Shown one piece after another: positions 8,013 through 16,879 of a DNA stretch of 64,000 nt; position 1 is the stretch's first letter, and each line of letters opens with the position of its first letter. A program made the translations under genes and the position numbers. The DNA comes from Ancylomarina salipaludis (GTDB lineage Bacteria; Bacteroidota; Bacteroidia; Bacteroidales; Marinifilaceae). The stretch covers positions 124,001 to 188,000 of the forward strand of contig NZ_SAXA01000001.1 in NCBI RefSeq assembly GCF_004122035.1, read 5' to 3'. A model generated the notes under the pieces. That model saw nothing but the letters and a program-made list of their open reading frames with translations, was not told the origin of the DNA and made no database searches.

Positions 8013-8050
8013 TTCTATTCTGTTATAAATTTGATAAACAATTGTACAAG

Positions 8051-9253
8051 CTAAAGGGTAATCAATCTATTGGCTGCATCTAAAACTTCATTCTCGAAGC
8101 TATCCAGATAGATTTGGGTTGTTTTTTCGGTAGTGTGACCCAGACCCTCAGAGATAACTGCAGTAGGAACGCCGGAACGTTTTGCTATAGTTGCCCAGGA
8201 GTGTCGGGCCACGTAAGAAGTTAAAGAAGTAGAGATTTCGAGAAGCTTAGCTACATCTTTCAATTTGTGGTTTGTTTTTTGTCTTTGAGTTTGATAACTC
8301 CTATATGGATCATCATTATCGGGATCTATAATAGGAAAAACATACTCATCCGGATTCCTTAAGTCTGAATATTTTTTAATGATTTCCATAGCGGGGGGAA
8401 GCAATTCAAAATTATATTGCTGCGAAGTCTTTTGTCTTGAATAATATAAACGCCCATTTCGAATGTCTTCGACTTTTAAGTAGGCGATATCGACAAAAGA
8501 CATGCCCATACAATAAAAGCTAAACATGAATATATCTCTTGCTCGTTCGACAGCAGGTTTTCCTGTTAGATCCAAGTCGCGAATTTTAATTATCTCCTCT
8601 TTCTTTAGTGCTCTCTTTTGAGTTTTGGTGCTATGTATTTTATAATCATCAAAAGGGTAATTCTCTTTCTTTGCCAGTTTTTCTTTTATTGCCCGATTAT
8701 AAATAGCACGAAGCGTTCTCATTTGGAATGAAATTCCATTTGTGCTATTTCCTCTGGAGATCAAGTAAGTTTCAAATTTTTTCAGCCACTTGTAAGTCAT
8801 CTGATCGAAAGTAAAATCTTTTGATTTTATAAATTGACCTATAACTCCATAATGATTTTTATACGCCTGGGCATTTCCATCCTTTTTCTGCTTGTAAAGT
8901 TCTTCAATCCTTTTCTCAATGAAATCTAAAACCGATGCTGAGTCGACTCCTTTTAGTTTAGAAATTATATCGTCAACGGTATAATTCTTAGCTTCACGTT
9001 CTAATTCCAGAATTATTTTTTTCACTTTGAGAAGAGACTCTTCAAAATGCATATTCATTTCCCGAATAAAATGCTTTTGGCTTTTATCCTTTGATTTTAT
9101 TATTTTCTGATTATCATCCCATTCATCAATTTTACATGAATACTTGAGTGAATGAATCCTTCGTATCCGTTTATGAATTATTTGTAATACGATAGGAGAT
9201 GTTCCATCGTCAAGAACTTTGTGCTTATAAAAAACAATTTTTACTGATGCCAT
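8051..9253 (-). CDS. int: Tyrosine recombinase (integrase) of the element
   Basis: A 400-aa protein from ATG 9253 (MASVKIVFYKHKVL), the usual start of Bacteroidota integrases; an in-frame ATG at 9316 adds 21 atypical residues. It has an arm-binding N-terminal domain (to about 80), a SAM-like core-binding domain (about 105-210) and a catalytic domain (about 220-400). Catalytic residues seen, in 400-aa numbering: Lys275, Arg350 (YVARHSW), His373 (GLGHTT) and nucleophile Tyr382 (TQIYLDSF). The first arginine is not at its usual place: the motif reads FYCMGMSF, with Met249, while Arg237 lies 12 residues upstream. It lies about 180 bp from the partial tRNA-Ser, as expected for a site-specific integrase of that locus. 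Confidence 0.92.
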   Translation of the reverse strand: MASVKIVFYKHKVLDDGTSPIVLQIIHKRIRRIHSLKYSCKIDEWDDNQKIIKSKDKSQKHFIREMNMHFEESLLKVKKIILELEREAKNYTVDDIISKLKGVDSASVLDFIEKRIEELYKQKKDGNAQAYKNHYGVIGQFIKSKDFTFDQMTYKWLKKFETYLISRGNSTNGISFQMRTLRAIYNRAIKEKLAKKENYPFDDYKIHSTKTQKRALKKEEIIKIRDLDLTGKPAVERARDIFMFSFYCMGMSFVDIAYLKVEDIRNGRLYYSRQKTSQQYNFELLPPAMEIIKKYSDLRNPDEYVFPIIDPDNDDPYRSYQTQRQKTNHKLKDVAKLLEISTSLTSYVARHSWATIAKRSGVPTAVISEGLGHTTEKTTQIYLDSFENEVLDAANRLITL

Positions 9254-9434
9254 ATTTAAAGCTTTAAATAATCCCGGTTGCAACATGGTTGCAACAAATG
9301 CTTCATAAATATACATTTTCTTTCTTTATAAAAGAAAAAACAAAAGCAACACAAAGCACTGTAAACGCAGCATTTACAACACAAGTAAGCAAATAACAGC
9401 AAATATTTAGGAATTATACAATAGCACATTTCAC

Positions 9435-9492
9435 GTCTGGAAAGCTCGTGTACCGCAAGGTGCCGGGGGTTCGAATCCCTTCCTCTCCGCCA
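9435..9492 (+). pseudogene. 3' fragment of tRNA-Ser(GGA), attachment-site junction
   Basis: Reading right: anticodon loop CTGGAAA (9437-9443, anticodon GGA), long variable arm with stem GTACC/GGTGC (9450-9454 / 9459-9463) and loop GCAA, T arm with TTCGAAT (9470-9476), acceptor strand CCTCTCC (9482-9488), discriminator G and encoded CCA (9490-9492). The 5' half (acceptor GGAGAGG, D arm) is absent: sequence upstream of 9435 does not pair and belongs to the element. This is therefore the displaced 3' end of the target tRNA. The functional copy should be at the other junction. Confidence 0.85.
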
Positions 9493-9504
9493 GTAAAAAC
9501 AAGC

Positions 9505-9533
9505 AAAGCAGCATTTCACATGCTGCTTTTTTT
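9505..9533 (+). terminator. Intrinsic terminator of the original tRNA-Ser gene
   Basis: Stem GCAGCAT (9508-9514) / ATGCTGC (9520-9526) with 5-nt loop ttcac, followed by seven T residues (9527-9533) and preceded by A residues, so it can work in both directions. It follows the tRNA CCA end by 15 nt. Confidence 0.85.
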
Positions 9534-9692
9534 ATTGGGAATAACTGAGATGTAGCTGCAATTCATAAGCCGGAACATTTTTACAAGAGCTGCCTAATAA
9601 TATCGAACAATATCATTATAGCGATTTATAGGATGATTAATGAGCCTATATCCTGTCAATCGTACAGATTATTCAGTCACTTTCATCTCATT

Positions 9693-10871
9693 TTAATTGG
9701 GGTAAATTAATACAAGAGTGGCTCCTTTCTTTTCATTATTAGTCGCGATAACTTCTCCTTCATGAGCATCCATAATAAGTTTCACCTGAGCTAGATCGAG
9801 GCCAGTATTTTCATCATCATACTGAGAGCCTGTAACAAAAAGTTTAAACATGTTTTTTAATATCTGTGGATTAAACCCCTCACCATGATCAGTAAAAGAA
9901 CAGGTTGTTTTTTCTGAATCAGAATCTATATTCACACGAACAATCCCGTCATCAGGAGAATACTTAATCGCATTATCAAGAATACTTTCAAAACAAAATT
10001 CAACCAGCTCTGGGTCACCATTTATATGTGCATTATCAATATTACCATCAAAAACGACATTTACTCTTTTTGTCTTAATTTGTTCCGAAAGTGTAAATTT
10101 GGTCATTTCAATTAATTCGTTTAGGTTAATTTCTCTTTTTTGAAGAGGCTGCTTTTTAATGCGTAGCTCAGTAATTTTCAAACTGACTTTAGCAAACCGA
10201 TGAAGCCGATTGGCAGAAAGTTCAAGATAATGTAACATCTCTTTAACATTAGCATCGACCTGTTCATTTTTCAGCACTGTAATAAAACCAATAATACCAT
10301 TTAAAGGTGTATTTATTTGATGGCTGATAAGGGACAAAAAGTCTGATTTTGCTTTATCTAAAACACCTAATTCCTGATTGACTTCTTCAAGTTCACTATT
10401 GGCTTTCCGGAGTTCTTTGGTGCGTTCTTCTACTTTATCTTCAAGCCATTGGTTTACTTTTTTAAGTTGATCTTTACTCCTTTTCAGATCGATATGTGTT
10501 TTCACTCTCACTAACACTTCTTGTGAATTGAAAGGTTTGGTTATATAGTCCTGCCCACCAGCTTGAAAACCATTAACCACATCTTTAGATTCGTTAAGTG
10601 CAGTCAGGAATACAACAGGAATTTCCTTCATCCTTTCGTTTTTACGCATGGCTTTACAGGTCTCGAAACCATCCATTACGGGCATATTTACATCTAAAAG
10701 GACCAGATCAAAATCTTCTGTTTTATTTAAAAGATTTAAGGCTTGCTGACCATCATATGCAAATCCAACAGAATAGCCCTCATCGCGCAGGATACTACCA
10801 ATTACCTGAATATTTTTAGGATTATCGTCAACTGCAAGTATCTTAATTTTATTATTGCTAATTGTTTCCAT
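9693..10871 (-). CDS. REC - histidine kinase protein (response regulator fused to HisKA/HATPase)
   Basis: A 392-aa soluble protein. The REC domain (9-125) has the acidic pair DD at 15-16, phosphoacceptor Asp60 (LLDVNMPVMDG) and Lys112 (ITKPF). A coiled coil (about 130-172) leads into HisKA with His184 (LISHQINTPL) and HATPase_c with Asn300 (ILDNAIKYS) and DHGEGF at 328-333. The usual GLGL lid motif reads GLDL (357-360), so ATP-lid chemistry may be altered. The ATG at 10871 lies inside the end of the upstream 1774-aa kinase gene (14-nt overlap), which implies translational coupling and a phosphorelay between the two. Output domain absent, so it signals by phosphotransfer. Confidence 0.9.
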   Translation of the reverse strand: METISNNKIKILAVDDNPKNIQVIGSILRDEGYSVGFAYDGQQALNLLNKTEDFDLVLLDVNMPVMDGFETCKAMRKNERMKEIPVVFLTALNESKDVVNGFQAGGQDYITKPFNSQEVLVRVKTHIDLKRSKDQLKKVNQWLEDKVEERTKELRKANSELEEVNQELGVLDKAKSDFLSLISHQINTPLNGIIGFITVLKNEQVDANVKEMLHYLELSANRLHRFAKVSLKITELRIKKQPLQKREINLNELIEMTKFTLSEQIKTKRVNVVFDGNIDNAHINGDPELVEFCFESILDNAIKYSPDDGIVRVNIDSDSEKTTCSFTDHGEGFNPQILKNMFKLFVTGSQYDDENTGLDLAQVKLIMDAHEGEVIATNNEKKGATLVLIYPN

Positions 10872-13800
10872 AAGGTTTTAGGTTATATCTTTTCAATTTA
10901 AGTTGCTCTACTATTTTCGGGAATCTCATTAAAGTTTTCAATAATCTGTCAATCTCAAAATTTTCCGCCAAACGACAAACCTCGCTTGCATAATCTTTAA
11001 GATATTCAATTCTACTTTCTTCAGCTAGTTTAATTAAATCTTTACCAAATTCTTCGATTTGGTCAATCATCTGGGATTTAATAGCCTCCTGACAAATAGG
11101 GCCAAATTTATTTTCAAGAACTGATATAAGTTCAGGTATCTGATTTAATTGTTCTTCAGTCAGTACAATTTCAGTTTGTCTGGAATCAACGGTCACCACT
11201 TCTTCTTTAACTTGGTATGTGAGATATTTCTTCATCTTGTCAAACAATTCAGAAGCATCCAATGGTTTCATTAAAAACTCATTGAACATTTCTTTATTTC
11301 TGTTTCCAGTTATCACTCTTTTTGCAGAAGCAGAAATTGCAATAATCGGGATTGATTCAGTTTTTTTAGTTTGCTTCAGTATTTCGGTGGCCCTATAACC
11401 ATCCATTACTGGCATACGCAAGTCCATCAGGATTAAATTGGGCAGATTTATTCTTGCTAACTGCACAGCTTCTTCACCATTTTCGGCTTCCAAGATATCA
11501 AGCTGAGAATGTTCCAACATGTCCTTTATCAATTCTCGATTTAATTCATTGTCATCAACTAGCAAAATTTTCGCTTCTTTAAATTTTATGATAGTTGGAT
11601 CAAACAGACTCTCTGATGCTTCAATCTCAGTCTCAGAAGTAGATATGTTTGGAATCTTTACAGTTATATTACTCCCTTTACCTACTTCACTTTCAAGATG
11701 AATTGTACCACCCATTTTTTCAACCAATTTTTTTGTTATGGGTAAACCTAAACCAGTACCCCCATATTTTGCACTTTGTCCTGCTTGTTGGGTGAAAGGC
11801 TCAAAAACCAATTTCTGTTGATCAGTCGGGATACCAATTCCTGTATCCTCAACATGTATAATCAGGTCATAATTATCTTTCAAGTTTATATTCCTTTGTG
11901 CATCAACCGTTAAAACAACATGTCCCATATCAGTAAATTTAAGAGCATTCCCAATGAGATTGAACAAAATTTGACGCAGACGAACTTCATCAAGAAGAAG
12001 TAATTTGGGAATTGTACTTTCATATTCGATAGAGAAATCAATCTTTTTTTCATTCACCTTGGGGGCAAACATATTTTCGACTTCACTAATTAAACTATAA
12101 AGATTAACAGGTAAAGGTCTGATATCAATTTTACCCGCTTCAATTTTCGAAAGATCCAGAATGTCATTGATAATTCTCAACAGATTTTTCCCACTGCTAC
12201 GGATCGACTCTACCTGTGAGCGTTGTTTTTCATCTTTCACAGTTTTAGATAAAAGTTCAGAAAATCCAATAACGGCATTCATCGGAGTACGAATCTCGTG
12301 ACTCATATTAGCCAGAAATTCACTCTTAGCCTGGTTAGCAGAATTAGCTGCATCCCTGGCTTTGATTAGATTTTCTTCTGAACGTTTTTTGTCTGTAATA
12401 TTAAATCGAACAGATACGTACTGATACGGCTTCCCCTGCTTGTCAAGAAAGGGTACGATTGTTGAATCAACCCAATAAAAACTACCGTCTTTTGCTTTAT
12501 TCCTAACTTCGCCTCGCCAAACTTTCCCCTTTGAAATTGTACGCCACAAGTCACTAAAAAAATCACTTGAATGATAACCCGAATTGATAATTCTATGGGT
12601 TCTACCGATGAGTTCTTCCCGACTGTATTTTGAAGTTTTACAGAAAATATCATTCGCATAATTAATAACGCCCTTATAGTCGGTAATAGCAACAAGACTT
12701 GATTCGTCGAGGGCAAATTTATAATCTGTAATATCCTTAAGACTTTGTTCCAACTGTTGCTGTGAAATGGTTAATTCCCGGGTTCGTTCAGAGACCATTT
12801 CTTCAAGATGCTCACGATGTTTCAGAATTTCTTCCTCAGCATTTTTCATTTCTGTGATATCATGAAATCCTGCTATTAAGACCTCTTCATTATCAAGGGT
12901 CATTAATTTAAGCGATACTGAACCCCAAAATAATTCCTGATCTGATTTTTTTAAAATAATTTCATAATTATCCACAATGCCATCCTTCATTAATTTCTCC
13001 ACCAGTTTATTTCTATCCTCTGGATTTGCATAAAAGTCAGGTGTTTTCTGTCCAATCGCATCCGATAACGAAATTCTAAAGAGTTTACCAAGGCTTTCAT
13101 TTGCCATCACAATAATCCCTTCAGAAAGCTTTGAGATAACGATAGGAACAGGAGATGTTTCTATAATTGTGCGAAGGCGTTTTTCACTTTCTTTCAATTC
13201 CTTCTCGACTTGTTTACGCTCAGTAATATCTTTAAATACAACAACTGCTCCTATCAAATTTCCTGAGTCTTTTTTTATTGGCGTACATGTATATTCAACA
13301 GGAAAGCTTGTGTTATTCGCCCGCCAAAACACTTCATTATCCACATGACTAGCTACCCCTGTACGAAAAACATTATAAATCAAACAGTCTTCACGAGGGT
13401 ATTGAGATCCATCCTGTCGGGTGTGATGGTGGTCAGCATGACCTTGTTTACCAATGAGTTCTTCAACCGGTTTTCCTATCATAGCTGCCGCTGCCGGGTT
13501 TACAAAGGTCATTCGACCTTCCAGATCCAGTCCGTAAATTCCTTCTCCAATAGAATTTAGGATTAATTGGTTGTGCTCATTTAATCTATTAATCTCTTCT
13601 TCAGCCATTTTTCGAGATGTGATGTCGGTATGTGAGCCAGCCATACGATAAGGTTTTCCGTCTTTATTTCGCAAGGCTTTCCCACGGGCAAGTATCCACC
13701 TGTAACTTCCATCCTTATGTTTCATCCTAAACTCCACATTGTATTCCGGAATCTCATTATCAAAGTAAGCTTGAATAACAGATAAAACCTGGGTATAATC

Positions 13801-16182
13801 TTCTGGATGCAATAAACTTTCCCAAGTACTGAAGGTGTTTTCCAATTCCTCATCGTTATACCCCAACATGTTTTTCCATCGGGGTGAATAATACACCTCA
13901 TTGGAAATTGTGTTCCAATCCCAGATACCATCATTGGAGCCTTCAACAGCGATAGAATATTGTTCCTGACTCAAGCGGATCTGTTTTTCCGCGAGTTTAC
14001 GTTCAGTAATATCCATATTTGTCCCTATGATACGAATAGGCTCTCCTAAGACATCACGAGTAACAAAACCATTTGCTTTTATGTAATGAACAGACTTATC
14101 AGGCCAAAGCACACGGAATTCAGTATCAAACTCTTTTTCCCCTTTTAAAGCCATCTGTATTTCTTCACGCCCCCTTAACAAATCGTCTGGATGAAGACCT
14201 GCCTCCCAGGCTTCGTATGCACCAGAAAAGGTTTCGGCTGAAATTCCATATAGTTTGTACATCGAATCATCCCAAAACAACGTATTGTTGACGACATCCA
14301 AATCCCAAATTCCAATATTGGCAGCACTTGTTGCAAGTTTTAGACGGTTGGTTATGTTTTGAATTTCAAATTCCGCTTTTTTTCGTTCGGAGATATCTTC
14401 CACAGTACCTTCAAAAAATACCTTACCATTTATTCCTTTAACGATTTGTGCATTTTCCCGAATTGGAATGATTCGCCCAGTTTTAGTTGTCCAACTTTCC
14501 TCCAAACCTCTTACATAACCATCTCTTTCAATCATTTCGACAAACTGCTTACGGCTAATCGTGGATTCTTCACTGTACCCTTCGGTTTCAAGATTTCTAT
14601 TTTGTAATTCAGACAATGATTCATATTCCAACATTGTCAAGAGAGCTTTATTGGCATTAATAATTTCCCCATCAGGAGTTGATCGGTAGATCCCGAGTGG
14701 TGAATTCTCAAATAAGCTTCGGTATTGTTCTCGACTTAAATTTAATTGCTCCTCAGCAAGTCTGCGTTCAGTAATATCACTTATTGTTCCTATTAACCGG
14801 ATAGGATTGTCATTGCTATCCAATTCTAATTTACCCAAACCATGCACCCAACGTTCTTCCTTATTGCTGTTTTTAATTATTTTATATTCTTTATTGAAAG
14901 GTAGACTCTGAGCAATAACCTCATTTTGAAAATAATCCAGCATCAATTCTCTATAATCAGGATGAATAATAGCACTCCATCCCTCAATTGAATGTGTATA
15001 ATTTTCATCAATCCCGAAAATAGCATCGAGTATTTCTGAGCTCCTCCACATCCCCGTTTTTATATCCAGAGAATAAGTTCCCAAGCGTGCTATCTCTTGT
15101 GACTCTTTCAGTAAGCGTTCACTTTCTTTTAATTCGGAGGTTAATACCTCTGCAATCTTTTGAGCCTTAAATTTTGTACTAAGCATTGAGTTAGTGAGCA
15201 ACAATACTAATATGCTAATAATTACTCCCGCAAGAAATATGATCCATGAGGCCATATACTCAATAATCATATTTTCTTTTCGCTGTGAATACTCCAACGT
15301 CCACAGGTGACCATTAAAATTTATCGGGACCTTTAAGCTGAAACGTATCCTTTCCGATTTCTTTTGCTCTTCGATAGGATGAGATTCATATAATAAGGAT
15401 TTAGAGGTGCAATTTACACCATCAAAAATATGTAAGTAAAATGTTTTTTTGTTATCAACCTGCTCCCACTTACTCAGAATACCAAGCATCAGATCATTCA
15501 TCCGATATGGACTATATACCCAACCTTTAATTGCAGTTCTGCGTTGTTCAACAGTATTTAGTGTAACTCCTTTTTGGTATACTGGCACATACATTAAATT
15601 ACCAGCTTGAACATCTTTATCGGTTTCCTGAACCAACAGTACTTTTCCTGAAAGGGCAGCAATATCCATATCGCGGGCACGTTCCATGGCTTCCCTTCTC
15701 ACCGGCTCAGTCATCATATCATAACCAAAAGCACGAAGGTTGCGACCCGAAAAAGGTTCAAGAAAAACGATGGACGTATAAATCTCACGAGAATATTCTG
15801 GCCATACCTTATAATCTAAAAAACCTTCATTTCTGATTTCTTTTATATGTTCCGATAATTTATCTGAAGGTATTGCCATCGAAAATCCTGTTCCCAGGAT
15901 TCCTGGCAAATTCAAATTAACTTTAGACTGTTTTATAAAATTATGCCAATCCTCTCGACTTATTGTGTCTGAAGAATCAAAAAAAGCAGCTCCACTACGA
16001 AGTAGTTGTGCGTGAGCATGCAATCGCAAATCTATTTTACTACTGATCTCATTACATTCAAACCTAAATTCAGCTTCATCTTTTTTATCAATTTCAAACT
16101 TCACAAGAAATGCAGCAATAAGCGAGAAAAATAAAGCCATGATAAATAATAACCATGCTTTCCAAGCATTAACGTTCTTCAT
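10858..16182 (-). CDS. Membrane hybrid histidine kinase: CHASE, seven PAS, HisKA, HATPase, REC
   Basis: A 1774-aa sensor. TM1 (9-28) and TM2 (about 311-332) enclose a periplasmic CHASE domain (about 45-260). Seven PAS/PAC repeats follow from about 360 to 1240, most ending in a DITERK/DITSRK-type PAC tail (DISERK, DITEMK and NITDKK in some copies); a SERTREL-type coiled coil precedes the seventh. HisKA carries His1295 (MSHEIRTPMN), HATPase_c follows (IGNALKF, DTGIGIP, GTGLGLPI), then REC with Asp1587 (MDLRMPVMDG). The last ~120 residues are helical and resemble an HPt-like tail but without the AHxLKG histidine. The ligand is unknown; CHASE domains bind small extracellular molecules. The gene overlaps the downstream REC-kinase gene. 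Confidence 0.92.
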   Translation of the reverse strand: MKNVNAWKAWLLFIMALFFSLIAAFLVKFEIDKKDEAEFRFECNEISSKIDLRLHAHAQLLRSGAAFFDSSDTISREDWHNFIKQSKVNLNLPGILGTGFSMAIPSDKLSEHIKEIRNEGFLDYKVWPEYSREIYTSIVFLEPFSGRNLRAFGYDMMTEPVRREAMERARDMDIAALSGKVLLVQETDKDVQAGNLMYVPVYQKGVTLNTVEQRRTAIKGWVYSPYRMNDLMLGILSKWEQVDNKKTFYLHIFDGVNCTSKSLLYESHPIEEQKKSERIRFSLKVPINFNGHLWTLEYSQRKENMIIEYMASWIIFLAGVIISILVLLLTNSMLSTKFKAQKIAEVLTSELKESERLLKESQEIARLGTYSLDIKTGMWRSSEILDAIFGIDENYTHSIEGWSAIIHPDYRELMLDYFQNEVIAQSLPFNKEYKIIKNSNKEERWVHGLGKLELDSNDNPIRLIGTISDITERRLAEEQLNLSREQYRSLFENSPLGIYRSTPDGEIINANKALLTMLEYESLSELQNRNLETEGYSEESTISRKQFVEMIERDGYVRGLEESWTTKTGRIIPIRENAQIVKGINGKVFFEGTVEDISERKKAEFEIQNITNRLKLATSAANIGIWDLDVVNNTLFWDDSMYKLYGISAETFSGAYEAWEAGLHPDDLLRGREEIQMALKGEKEFDTEFRVLWPDKSVHYIKANGFVTRDVLGEPIRIIGTNMDITERKLAEKQIRLSQEQYSIAVEGSNDGIWDWNTISNEVYYSPRWKNMLGYNDEELENTFSTWESLLHPEDYTQVLSVIQAYFDNEIPEYNVEFRMKHKDGSYRWILARGKALRNKDGKPYRMAGSHTDITSRKMAEEEINRLNEHNQLILNSIGEGIYGLDLEGRMTFVNPAAAAMIGKPVEELIGKQGHADHHHTRQDGSQYPREDCLIYNVFRTGVASHVDNEVFWRANNTSFPVEYTCTPIKKDSGNLIGAVVVFKDITERKQVEKELKESEKRLRTIIETSPVPIVISKLSEGIIVMANESLGKLFRISLSDAIGQKTPDFYANPEDRNKLVEKLMKDGIVDNYEIILKKSDQELFWGSVSLKLMTLDNEEVLIAGFHDITEMKNAEEEILKHREHLEEMVSERTRELTISQQQLEQSLKDITDYKFALDESSLVAITDYKGVINYANDIFCKTSKYSREELIGRTHRIINSGYHSSDFFSDLWRTISKGKVWRGEVRNKAKDGSFYWVDSTIVPFLDKQGKPYQYVSVRFNITDKKRSEENLIKARDAANSANQAKSEFLANMSHEIRTPMNAVIGFSELLSKTVKDEKQRSQVESIRSSGKNLLRIINDILDLSKIEAGKIDIRPLPVNLYSLISEVENMFAPKVNEKKIDFSIEYESTIPKLLLLDEVRLRQILFNLIGNALKFTDMGHVVLTVDAQRNINLKDNYDLIIHVEDTGIGIPTDQQKLVFEPFTQQAGQSAKYGGTGLGLPITKKLVEKMGGTIHLESEVGKGSNITVKIPNISTSETEIEASESLFDPTIIKFKEAKILLVDDNELNRELIKDMLEHSQLDILEAENGEEAVQLARINLPNLILMDLRMPVMDGYRATEILKQTKKTESIPIIAISASAKRVITGNRNKEMFNEFLMKPLDASELFDKMKKYLTYQVKEEVVTVDSRQTEIVLTEEQLNQIPELISVLENKFGPICQEAIKSQMIDQIEEFGKDLIKLAEESRIEYLKDYASEVCRLAENFEIDRLLKTLMRFPKIVEQLKLKRYNLKPYGNN

Positions 16183-16879
16183 GTTATTCGGTATATCAAT
16201 TAAATAAATTTAAAATCTACCCCATATCAATGTATGCTCTTGAATTAAACAGAACACTTATAGAGTTAGGTTCCTTATATATATATCCGCTTCCTACAAC
16301 ACAAGCTACCTTAATTCCTGAAGATTCATGAGGGGTATGATTTAAGAAAATCATCTACAAAATCCCTTCATTAATATAATAAAACAGCCTTCTTCTCTCT
16401 CAATACATCAATATATTTACTACTAATTTGGTTAGTATTGATCTATAATATACGTTTTTAAAAATAAATAACGAAATTCCTTATGTTTAAATTCTATAGA
16501 ACTAAACTCTTCATAAAAAATGTTTTTATGAATAAACTTCACTCATTATATGAAATGAGATCCCCCCATTACCAGTATCAAAAAAATGGTTTTTATAAGC
16601 ATTAAGATAAAATTGTGTGATCCCTTTAGTAGTATGGTCTAGCTCTTATGGAATCACAGCTATTAGTGTTTTTACCCTTTAATAATAGTGCCTATGTGTG
16701 TCGAACGACCTATGAGACTTTAGTACTGTAATCTCAAGAAGCTTCACAATATTATTAAATCTGGGACATTTTGCATGAAAAAAAGCATCAAGATCCTTAA
16801 ACCTTGATGCTTTTTTCAGCTTTCGAATAGTTAATCTTATTAAATACCTATTCTTAACCAGAATATATATTTAATCCCC
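16183..16879. other. Intergenic region, mostly featureless
   Basis: About 700 bp of AT-rich sequence between the beta-helix lipoprotein gene and the hybrid kinase gene. It holds the terminator at 16779-16816 and, on the minus strand near 16200-16400, should contain the kinase promoter, which I cannot pin down. No RNA gene or credible ORF seen. Confidence 0.5.
16779..16816 (-). terminator. Intrinsic terminator after the beta-helix lipoprotein gene
   Basis: Stem GCATCAAG (16785-16792) / CTTGATGC (16803-16810) with a 10-nt loop, extended by A6/T6 on the outside (16779-16784 / 16811-16816), about 64 nt past the stop at 16880. The symmetric tails make it usable on both strands. Confidence 0.8.

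Larger units (their letters stand above)
1..9492. mobile_element. Integrative element (right-hand part) in a tRNA-Ser gene, carrying defence genes
   Basis: The block is bounded on the right by a partial tRNA-Ser(GGA) at 9435-9492, directly preceded by a tyrosine recombinase gene. Inside are an RteC-like regulator, a small excisionase-like HTH protein, an AbiE pair, an Mrr-type nuclease and type I restriction genes. Integration into tRNA 3' ends by tyrosine recombinases is well established; the polarity here (3' tRNA fragment plus native terminator next to int) implies that the element extends left beyond position 1, where the restored tRNA should lie. No mobilisation or conjugation gene is visible in this part. 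Seen: the truncated tRNA and gene content. Inferred: the extent and the mobility. Confidence 0.75.

Noticed and set aside
9256-9519. 87-codon minus-strand frame containing RRGRDSNPRH
   Set aside because: It is the antisense translation of the tRNA-Ser fragment, a known artefact, plus low-complexity Cys/Phe sequence.
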